NCBI GenBank assembly: GCA_009775535.1
Contig: VSPW01000043.1
Coordinates: forward strand, 1-11,655
DNA: 11,655 nucleotides
Source: Muribaculaceae bacterium
GTDB taxonomy: Bacteria > Bacteroidota > Bacteroidia > Bacteroidales > Muribaculaceae
Direction: 5' to 3'
The notes under the pieces were generated by a model, which saw nothing but the letters and a program-made list of their open reading frames with translations, had not been told where the DNA came from and searched no databases. This document shows positions 1-6,425 of this stretch, one piece after another (position 1 is the first letter of the stretch; each line of letters opens with the position of its first letter). The translations under genes were made by a program, and so were the position numbers.

Positions 1-852
1 ACACCAATCTGGCAAGGGCTAAATGCAACCACAACAATCAACCAGGACGACCTTATGGGTGTTGCCGTCAGCGCCCGCAACTACGGTCCAGAAGGCACTG
101 CCCGCATGCTCATGCGGATGGAGGACATAACAGACAGCCGCCGGTGCTATGTATTCTCACGCGTTGACCGGGCGGTCAAGCCAGGCGATGCCGTAAGCCT
201 AACATTCTCACGGCGCGTGCCTGTAGACCCCGGAACGTACAAGATACAATTCTGCTCAGTGGACGGGGACGGCGACGAGACCCCCCTTGAGCATCCGGGA
301 GAGCCCGTCACCATAACGATAGGCAGCAACCCCGAAATAGCCATCGATGCCGTAGCCACCGACATACCCTCGGAACTGAAGCTTGGAGTAAGCGGCACAT
401 ACACATTCACCGTACGCGCCCGCCTGCCATATAGCGGATATGTATACCTGCGCATGCGCCAGTTCAACCAATCGGCAGCCGGCATACTCACCATGAGCCG
501 GGTCACACTCGCCGCAGGTGAAGAGAAGCAAATCACATTCAAGTACACACCCGAGGCCGTTGGACGCTTCATCCTTGTAGGCGAAGCTCCGTCAGGAAAA
601 GCCATCGGCAACATTGACGGATACTACCGTGAAATAACCGTCACCGACCCGTCCGGGATAGATGACATCACAGGAGGCACTGCCAACGGCCCGGTAGTTG
701 GCAGCTCTGAAGGAGAAATCATCATATCAGGCACATATTCCACAGCCGCCGTATACACTATATCAGGGGTACGTATGGACTCCCTGAAAGTGCCGGCTGG
801 GCTATACATTGTGGTGGTCGACGGCAAGGCGTCAAAAGTCCTAGTGCGGTGA
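1..852 (+). CDS. Secreted multidomain protein with C-terminal T9SS-type sorting domain, 3' part only
   Basis: The frame is open from base 1 to the TGA at 850-852, so the 283 codons seen are the end of a longer gene. The ATG at 55 is internal and there is no reason to start there. The visible part reads as two beta-rich, Ig/CARDB-like modules (about residues 1-110 and 111-217), rich in alternating hydrophobic residues and Gly/Pro turns. A Ser/Gly linker follows, then a final ~50 residues typical of a Por/T9SS C-terminal sorting domain: a VYTISGVRM strand, PAGLYIVVVDGK, and the terminal KVLVR. Family knowledge: such domains direct export through the type IX system and anchoring or release at the cell surface. 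The catalytic or binding part lies upstream of the window, so the function is unknown. Secreted Bacteroidetes peptidases (for example C10) and adhesins often end this way, but nothing here decides between them. The next gene, ilvC, has its own promoter and is functionally unrelated. Confidence 0.8.
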   Translation, partial: TPIWQGLNATTTINQDDLMGVAVSARNYGPEGTARMLMRMEDITDSRRCYVFSRVDRAVKPGDAVSLTFSRRVPVDPGTYKIQFCSVDGDGDETPLEHPGEPVTITIGSNPEIAIDAVATDIPSELKLGVSGTYTFTVRARLPYSGYVYLRMRQFNQSAAGILTMSRVTLAAGEEKQITFKYTPEAVGRFILVGEAPSGKAIGNIDGYYREITVTDPSGIDDITGGTANGPVVGSSEGEIIISGTYSTAAVYTISGVRMDSLKVPAGLYIVVVDGKASKVLVR

Positions 853-877
853 CACCGCATACCACTGCCAAGGCATA

Positions 878-907
878 GCGCCCGGCCCTACACCACGGGC
901 CGGGCGC
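878..907 (+). terminator. Strong GC hairpin after the secreted-protein gene, possible terminator
   Basis: A perfect 11 bp inverted repeat, GCGCCCGGCCC / GGGCCGGGCGC (878-888 with 897-907), encloses the 8-nt loop TACACCAC. It begins 25 bp after the upstream stop codon and ends 46 bp before the ilvC promoter, which is where a terminator is expected. The stem is wholly G/C, but it is followed by TTGCGTC rather than a run of T, so it is not a canonical intrinsic terminator. It may act as an RNA-end stabiliser or a transcription-pausing structure. Confidence 0.55.
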
Positions 908-953
908 TTGCGTCTACGCGCTAAAAAGAAAAACAAACACGGCCACAGCGTCG

Positions 954-981
954 TTGATTTATCGTAATTTTACTAAATTTG
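954..981 (+). promoter_or_regulatory. Bacteroidetes-type promoter for ilvC
   Basis: The -7 element TAAATTTG at 974-981 matches the Bacteroides consensus TAnnTTTG exactly. A TTG at 954-956, 17 bp upstream, is a candidate for the -33 element. Transcription would begin near 986-990, giving a leader of roughly 25 nt before the ATG at 1012. The leader has no recognisable Shine-Dalgarno sequence, as is usual in this phylum. I see no attenuator or leader peptide in so short a leader. Confidence 0.6.
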
Positions 982-1011
982 CAATCAAACTACAACAAAA
1001 CGCTTTACACT

Positions 1012-2055
1012 ATGGCAAAAATGAATTTTGGCGGAACAGAAGAGACCGTCATAACCCGCGGGGAGTTCCCTATCGGAAAAGCGCGCGAAGTGCTTGCCGG
1101 AGAGACTCTGGCCGTACTCGGATACGGCGTACAAGGCCCTGGACAGAGCCTCAACCTGCGCGACAACGGAATGAACGTGATAGTGGGCCAGCGCCCGGGA
1201 AAGACATACGACAAGGCCATCGCCGACGGTTGGATACCAGGAGAGACTCTCTTCTCCATCGAAGAGGCATGCAGCCGCGCCACCATAATAATGTGCCTGC
1301 TCAGCGATGCCGCAGTGCTGAGCCAATGGCCGGTCATAAAACAGCACCTCACCGCAGGAAAGGCTCTCTACTTCTCCCACGGCTTCGCCATAACATGGCC
1401 CGACCGCACCGGGGTCGTACCGCCGGAGGATGTCGATGTGATAATGGTTGCCCCAAAAGGCTCAGGCGCTTCGCTGCGCACCATGTTCCTTGAAGGCCGA
1501 GGGGTGAACTCTTCATATGCCGTTGGACAGGACGCCACCGGACGGGCACTGGAGCGCACACTGGCAATCGGGATAGGCATCGGCTCAGGATACCTGTTCG
1601 AGACCACATTCCAGCGCGAGGCCATCAGTGACCTCACCGGCGAACGCGGATCCCTGATGGGCGCCATACAGGGCCTTTTCCAGGCTCAGTTTGAAGTGTT
1701 GCGCGAAAACGGCCATACACCGTCCGAAGCGTTCAACGAGACTGTAGAGGAACTTACACAGTCCCTAATGCCGCTGTTCGCCGACAGGGGCATGGACTGG
1801 ATGTACGCCAACTGCTCCACAACAGCCCAACGCGGCGCGCTCGACTGGATGACCCCGTTCCACGATGCAGTAAAGCCTGTGCTGCAAAGGCTGTACGAAA
1901 GTGTCCGCACAGGCAACGAGGCCCAGATATCAATCGACAGCAACTCCCGTCCCGACTACCGCGCCAAACTTGAGGAAGAGCTCCGACAGATGCGCGAAAG
2001 CGAAATGTGGCGCACTGCAGAGACCGTACGCCGCCTACGTCCGGAAAACTCATAG
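1012..2055 (+). CDS. ilvC: Ketol-acid reductoisomerase (NADP+)
   Basis: Cytosolic enzyme of valine, leucine and isoleucine synthesis. With Mg2+ and NAD(P)H it isomerises and reduces 2-acetolactate or 2-aceto-2-hydroxybutyrate to the dihydroxy acid. The product is 347 aa, within the short (class I) range. The N-terminal Rossmann domain has the dinucleotide motif GYGVQGPGQ at 37-45, followed by VGQRPGK at 58-64, the loop that normally governs cofactor choice. Conserved catalytic-site residues seen are His123 (FSHGF), Lys149 (APKGSG), and the metal-ligand pair Asp207 and Glu211 in SDLTGERG. The helical knotted domain runs from about 195 to the end. A TTG start at 979 would add 11 residues, but it lies inside the promoter -7 element; ATG 1012 gives MAKMNFGG, which matches the N-terminus I recall for Bacteroidetes homologues. 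The usual ilvD-ilvB-ilvN-leu partners are not adjacent: it is a single-gene unit between its own promoter and terminator. Confidence 0.97.
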   Translation: MAKMNFGGTEETVITRGEFPIGKAREVLAGETLAVLGYGVQGPGQSLNLRDNGMNVIVGQRPGKTYDKAIADGWIPGETLFSIEEACSRATIIMCLLSDAAVLSQWPVIKQHLTAGKALYFSHGFAITWPDRTGVVPPEDVDVIMVAPKGSGASLRTMFLEGRGVNSSYAVGQDATGRALERTLAIGIGIGSGYLFETTFQREAISDLTGERGSLMGAIQGLFQAQFEVLRENGHTPSEAFNETVEELTQSLMPLFADRGMDWMYANCSTTAQRGALDWMTPFHDAVKPVLQRLYESVRTGNEAQISIDSNSRPDYRAKLEEELRQMRESEMWRTAETVRRLRPENS

Positions 2056-2075
2056 GCACACAGATAACAAATCCC

Positions 2076-2114
2076 AAAAAGGAAGCCCGCATCAGCAGTG
2101 CAGGCTTCCTTTTT
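2076..2114. terminator. Bidirectional intrinsic terminator between ilvC and the S8 peptidase gene
   Basis: AAAAAGGAAGCC (2076-2087) pairs with GGCTTCCTTTTT (2103-2114), and the interior has a small GCA/TGC extension. The stem is GC-rich in the middle and flanked by A on one side and T on the other, so each strand presents a hairpin followed by a U-tract. It lies 20 bp after the ilvC stop and 38 bp after the peptidase stop on the opposite strand, so it serves both convergent genes. Confidence 0.9.
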
Positions 2115-2152
2115 TGCTTATATGTAAAAGGGATTCCCTAAAAATGTGCCGC

Positions 2153-4351
2153 CTACCGGACAATGAGCTTACGGGTGAAACATGCATCACCGGTCTGCAC
2201 CGAAAGCACATATACACCTGACTGCAGGGACGATGTGGACATCGATACACTGCCGCCCACAGAACGGGCATGGGCCACAGCCGAGCCGCCAAGGCTGTAC
2301 AAGGCAACCTCTATTTCCGATGCCCCAGCCACAAATACATCGACCATATCGCCCGACTGCTCCACAATCAGGCGGGCGTCATCAGCAACAGTGGCATCTA
2401 CACCGCTCGAAAGTATCTGCTTCAGACCCTCAAGGGCGTTTATCTTTCCATATCCCCACCGCCTAGGGTCTTTCGCTGTATCATCATCAGTCGTAGAACT
2501 CTTCTCCATGATACCCTTGACCTCATCCACCGTCAAGGTTGGATCGGCCTGAAGCCAAAGCGCCACCACACCGGCCACGAACGGGCACGACATTGACGTG
2601 CCGTCCATCGAAGCCCAGTAGCTGTTACGCTTTGTACCTGTGGCAATCGCGCATATCTGCTTGGGTTGCGACATGTTGCGGTCAACATAATAAGTGCTGT
2701 AGGACGACACCATGCCGCCGCCAGGGCCGCATATGTCGGGAAGCCTCTTGCCTCCAAACGTCGTGCCATAGGACGAGAACGGGCTGATAGCACCCTCATC
2801 GTATCCTGCCACGGTATATGAATACAGTCCGTCAAGGCAAGCCCAGCGGTCGCGGTTCTGGTACGACCCCACCACAATGACATTGTCACCGCAGCCCATG
2901 CCGTTGATCGAATTGCTTGAATTGCCCTGAGAGAAACCGGCCAGCGAACGGGAATACAGGCCCAGCGCCCGCGATGCATAGATATCGGCATGCTTGCCTG
3001 GCTGCCCCTCAACAATTATGGCAGGCAGATAGCGGCCACCATTGGTCGATGTCGGGGTAAGATTATAGTATGTTAGGGCCTCATACCGGTTGTTAGAGGC
3101 CTCTATCTTGGAACTCAGCAACACATATCCCTGGAAATATTTCTGGAATTCCGGGTCTTTTATAGTACCGGAATAGCGGTTGTCGACAATAGATATCTGC
3201 TCGCCGCCGGTGTTGCGGTCGAGCTTATATGAGTATACGCTCTCACCTGTGCTGGCATCGCATATCATGAATGTGACATCCACCTTGGTGTTGTCGGCCG
3301 ACCATACGTCAACCTGTCCGCCTGCCGTTGTCGATGATGAGACGAAAGCCTTCACCCTACTGTCGGAGGCAGTGAAATCCTTCCCGATATACATGGGAGA
3401 ATCTCCCTCGTTTCCGGCAGAGATGCACACGATCATATCCTTGCCCAATTCGGCAAGGTAGCGCGACGACGCGTCAGTGCCGTCATGCGGTCCGATGTTG
3501 TTTCCCAGCGAGAGATTGAACACCGCAGGCTTTCCCTGGCTCCTGGCATAGTCGCTTACCTTCGTTCCGGCAACTATGATGTTGCTGTTCTGCAAAGTGC
3601 CGGCACATGCAGCGATATCCGCCTCCGGTGCTACACCGTAAAAAGGATTTGCGGCCGCATTCTTGATCTGCAGAAGGCCGGTACGCGGATTTATGAGGGC
3701 ATATCTTGAAGTGCCGTTGAAATTTCCGGCCATGATACCGAGCGTGTGCGTGCCGTGGGTCTCATCGCCATCGTCAGTGGTATAGGATGCGATCTTCTCC
3801 CTGGTGGCAAACTCCTGTATGGAACTGTTTGCCCCCGTGATCACCCACAGCCTCGAAGCCCTTGGATTGCCGGAAGCGTCCTGGAAATTATGGTGGTTGA
3901 TATCCAGTCCGGTGTCCATAAGCCCTACTACCACACCTTCACCCTTATATGAGTGCCCATCATAGCCAGCGTGCAGGTCAGAGACTCCGGCCACGGTGCG
4001 TGCATTGTCGCACATGGCATAAGCCTCATGTCCTACCGACACACTGCTGACCCATGACAGCGAAGCGGCATCCTCCAAGCCATTGACCGGTATACGTACT
4101 ATCGCCATCCCGCCACGGGAATCAAGCACCTCATAGCCTTCGGCCTCCAGGTCGGCAGCTGTATGTCCGTCATTGAGGCTGACGATTACCGTGACCTCCT
4201 CAGAAGCCGCACCTGCGCGTGAGGCGGCAGGAGTCTCCAGTTCCATCTTTCCTACGAGGAGCGATGCCGGAAGGTCTAGCTTGCCTTGCGCCTGCGATGT
4301 CACGGCCATTATGGCCGCAACCGGAAAAGTCAAGTGAAATTTTCTATCCAT
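2153..4351 (-). CDS. Secreted subtilisin-like serine peptidase (family S8) with T9SS-type sorting domain
   Basis: A 732 aa exported endopeptidase. Residues 1-22 form a signal peptide ending SQAQ. Residues ~50-110 resemble an inhibitor/propeptide domain (EEVTVIVSLNDG... MAIVRIP). The subtilase domain contains the complete catalytic set: Asp146 in VGLMDTG, His199 in ETHGTHTLG, oxyanion Asn314 in SAGNEG and nucleophile Ser586 in MDGTSMSCPFVAG. About 270 residues separate Asn314 from Ser586, against about 66 in subtilisin, so a beta-rich insert occupies roughly 325-470. The C-terminus (~655-732) is a Por/T9SS-type sorting domain with SGVYVLSV and terminal KLIVR, so the protein probably goes to the cell surface or medium. 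The start ATG leads straight into the signal peptide. The gene follows the SusC/SusD/lipoprotein genes on the same strand after a 104 bp gap that contains a terminator hairpin, and no clear TAnnTTTG promoter is visible in that gap. The substrate is unknown. Confidence 0.93.
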   Translation of the reverse strand: MDRKFHLTFPVAAIMAVTSQAQGKLDLPASLLVGKMELETPAASRAGAASEEVTVIVSLNDGHTAADLEAEGYEVLDSRGGMAIVRIPVNGLEDAASLSWVSSVSVGHEAYAMCDNARTVAGVSDLHAGYDGHSYKGEGVVVGLMDTGLDINHHNFQDASGNPRASRLWVITGANSSIQEFATREKIASYTTDDGDETHGTHTLGIMAGNFNGTSRYALINPRTGLLQIKNAAANPFYGVAPEADIAACAGTLQNSNIIVAGTKVSDYARSQGKPAVFNLSLGNNIGPHDGTDASSRYLAELGKDMIVCISAGNEGDSPMYIGKDFTASDSRVKAFVSSSTTAGGQVDVWSADNTKVDVTFMICDASTGESVYSYKLDRNTGGEQISIVDNRYSGTIKDPEFQKYFQGYVLLSSKIEASNNRYEALTYYNLTPTSTNGGRYLPAIIVEGQPGKHADIYASRALGLYSRSLAGFSQGNSSNSINGMGCGDNVIVVGSYQNRDRWACLDGLYSYTVAGYDEGAISPFSSYGTTFGGKRLPDICGPGGGMVSSYSTYYVDRNMSQPKQICAIATGTKRNSYWASMDGTSMSCPFVAGVVALWLQADPTLTVDEVKGIMEKSSTTDDDTAKDPRRWGYGKINALEGLKQILSSGVDATVADDARLIVEQSGDMVDVFVAGASEIEVALYSLGGSAVAHARSVGGSVSMSTSSLQSGVYVLSVQTGDACFTRKLIVR

Positions 4352-4391
4352 AAAATTGTAGTATAATAAATTAAGGAGATAATATTTATCG

Positions 4392-4429
4392 AAAAGACGG
4401 GCGCGGCCATCATCAGGGCCGCGTCCGTC
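4392..4429 (-). terminator. Intrinsic terminator after the SusC-SusD-lipoprotein genes
   Basis: GACGGGCGCGGCC (4396-4408) pairs with GGCCGCGTCCGTC (4417-4429) at 12 of 13 positions, the exception being a possible G-U wobble, around an 8-nt loop. On the minus strand the stem is followed directly by TTTT (4395-4392). It begins 26 bp after the lipoprotein stop codon and lies before the S8 peptidase gene, so it should end, or reduce, transcription of the transport operon before the peptidase. Confidence 0.75.
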
Positions 4430-4455
4430 ATATTCTTGAATTATTTCAAATCCAA

Positions 4456-6375
4456 TTATCTGGCTGTAAAGCCCTGCGACATTTTGTAGTCACGGATTTT
4501 CTTGGACGAAACCTTGGCATTGCGGTAAACCGGCAGTCTCTCAGCACCTGCCTTGCTGGCAGCCTTGACTGTAGCCTTGGCCTGTGCCTGCCTTGGAGAA
4601 GAAGCGGCTGAAATAGTGCTCATGTCGACAATAGTCGGAACTGAATTTTCATCAAGCTTGAACGAATACCACTTTTCAGGTTCTGCGGCCCAGTTGAAGC
4701 GCAGGTTCTTAGGCTCGAACACCATCACGCCGTCCTCCATCGTATCACCATATCCGGCACCGATAATGTCATCGATAGCGTTGCCGCCTGCATAATAGAA
4801 CCATGCCGCATTGCAAAGCGAGATGTTTCCGTCTTGATCGGCAGTGATACCGATGTTGCTAGCCTCGATCAGCACGCACTGCGCGTTTGAGGCATCAATA
4901 TACATATAGTAGTTGCCAGGTGCTGTGGTGGCGCTGCCATCAGCATTCGCAGGCCAGCCGCCGTTGGTGTACGGGTTCACCAGACGGTAGTATGACGGAT
5001 TCTCATCGTTCTGCTGTATCTCTACATCCCATGTGTAAGGGGACATGCCATACATTCCGGCAAAGAAGCCGTCAGTGTACTCGCAGAAACCGAGCGAGGT
5101 CCATCCGGCATCCTCGTCAACCTTTACGGATGAGTATGTGAAGGTCAGGTAGTCGACGCTCTGACGCACACCCTTCTCATCGTAGCCTACAGCCACAATT
5201 GTGTACTGGCCGTTCTCGCCAAGGGCGAAAGTAAGGTTGCTCATTGTCTCATATACAAGCTCGCCTTCGGCATCGTCAACTATTTCCTGTGCAACCTCTT
5301 CAATGCCAGCCTCGTCAAGCGCACCGCTGACCATCTTATAGCCGAAGCTCTTGAGGTCATCGCTCTTGTAGGCCGCAACCACCTGATATTCAGTTCCGTC
5401 CTCGGCTACGAAATGGCCGTTGGTGGAAAGCTGCACTGAATAGTCAGCAAAACCGGGGAGCTGGATGTACTCGTAAGCCGGGGTAAAGTTGCCCTGTGAG
5501 ATATACGGTACAACGAAGATGTTGAACAGGCCCTTTGAGGCATCGAATGTCGACTCGCCATAGTCCTTGCTTTCCATAATGGCAAGGGCATCTTCCGGAG
5601 TCCTACCGATCACCTGCACAAGATAGGTGTATATATCGGTAAACCACATATTCTCATTGTAGTTGGTGTTGAGATACTTAGAGTCGTATGGCTGCATCGA
5701 TATGGGATATACGGGCGCATCGGCCGTACCTACATTCTTACTCTTGTCAACAGACAGTATATAGTCAAACTCAACGTTTGAATAGCGCTTAAGGAAGCGG
5801 TACTGCTCGTTGTTGCTGTTGATGAGGGACTTGCGGTAATATACAGGGCCTTCCTCATCGCCGGAGAAAGCGGCATTGAGAGTCAGCACACCAGGTTCTG
5901 TCTCGCTGTAGAGTTCCCATTCGCTCCAGGGGGCATAGTGCACCACATAGTCGCGGGAACTGAGCCCGTAGGGGGTAAGCTCGTCACCTTCAAGGGTGAT
6001 GTTGATGGCGTAGTCGGCATCTGCCACCAGCTGTGAGAACACACAGCCGATCTGGATGTCGGCGGTGGATTCGCCGTCGAGGAATGTCACGGCACCGGGG
6101 ATAGTGAATATGCCGCTGGAAGAACCGTCGGGGTTCTTTGCCGAAGAAGCGATGTCCACTGTCACCTCGCCTTCGGTCTTCACACGGTAGACGGTGATGT
6201 TGAACGACTGCTGGTCAAGGCCAAGGTCAATCACGTTGGAGTCCGTATTTGACAGGTATACCTGATTGGTAGTCTCCGGCTTGGTCTCGTCGTACTTCAC
6301 CTCATCGGTGCAGGCGGCCGCCCCGAAAAGGAGCGAGCCTGCAAAGAGGGTCGAGAATATTTTGTTGAATTTCAT
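4456..6375 (-). CDS. Large surface lipoprotein in the SusE position, probable ligand-binding protein
   Basis: A 639 aa predicted lipoprotein: the signal peptide ends LLFGAAAC with the lipid-accepting Cys22, followed by acidic TDEVKYDE, which fits surface export in Bacteroidetes. Residues ~35-148 look like a beta-sandwich. Residues ~150-230 and ~424-560 resemble one another (W-x-x-[EL], an acidic turn, then Y-Y-R followed by aromatic beta strands). The clearest copy has the pattern GWTSLGFCEYTDGFF ... YYRLVNPY, which I recall from other Bacteroides surface lipoproteins without a secure family name. Residues ~312-415 form an Fn3-like module (GQYTIVAVGYDEKG). The last 51 residues (589-639) form a strongly basic, Ala-rich tail. 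There is no catalytic motif that I recognise. The gene is third in the operon, 50 bp after the SusD-like gene and with no terminator between, which is the place of SusE/SusF-type surface ligand-binding proteins. That role is inferred from position and lipidation. Confidence 0.82.
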   Translation of the reverse strand: MKFNKIFSTLFAGSLLFGAAACTDEVKYDETKPETTNQVYLSNTDSNVIDLGLDQQSFNITVYRVKTEGEVTVDIASSAKNPDGSSSGIFTIPGAVTFLDGESTADIQIGCVFSQLVADADYAINITLEGDELTPYGLSSRDYVVHYAPWSEWELYSETEPGVLTLNAAFSGDEEGPVYYRKSLINSNNEQYRFLKRYSNVEFDYILSVDKSKNVGTADAPVYPISMQPYDSKYLNTNYNENMWFTDIYTYLVQVIGRTPEDALAIMESKDYGESTFDASKGLFNIFVVPYISQGNFTPAYEYIQLPGFADYSVQLSTNGHFVAEDGTEYQVVAAYKSDDLKSFGYKMVSGALDEAGIEEVAQEIVDDAEGELVYETMSNLTFALGENGQYTIVAVGYDEKGVRQSVDYLTFTYSSVKVDEDAGWTSLGFCEYTDGFFAGMYGMSPYTWDVEIQQNDENPSYYRLVNPYTNGGWPANADGSATTAPGNYYMYIDASNAQCVLIEASNIGITADQDGNISLCNAAWFYYAGGNAIDDIIGAGYGDTMEDGVMVFEPKNLRFNWAAEPEKWYSFKLDENSVPTIVDMSTISAASSPRQAQAKATVKAASKAGAERLPVYRNAKVSSKKIRDYKMSQGFTAR

Positions 6376-6425
6376 AAGATGTTGTCTTTAAAGATTCCTT
6401 TGTAAATCCTGGATTGGCATCGCGC

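Noticed and set aside
147..614. Minus-strand 155-codon frame opposite the secreted-protein gene
   Set aside because: Antisense shadow of a GC-rich coding region; its product has no recognisable feature, and the plus-strand frame ends in a clear sorting domain.
954..1493. Plus-strand 179-codon frame overlapping the start of ilvC
   Set aside because: It is in another frame of ilvC, its product is Arg/His-rich with no domain, and the ilvC frame is unmistakable.
4352..4395. Own promoter for the S8 peptidase gene
   Set aside because: The stretch is AT-rich, but every candidate -7 element departs from TAnnTTTG by two or more bases, so I did not list one.
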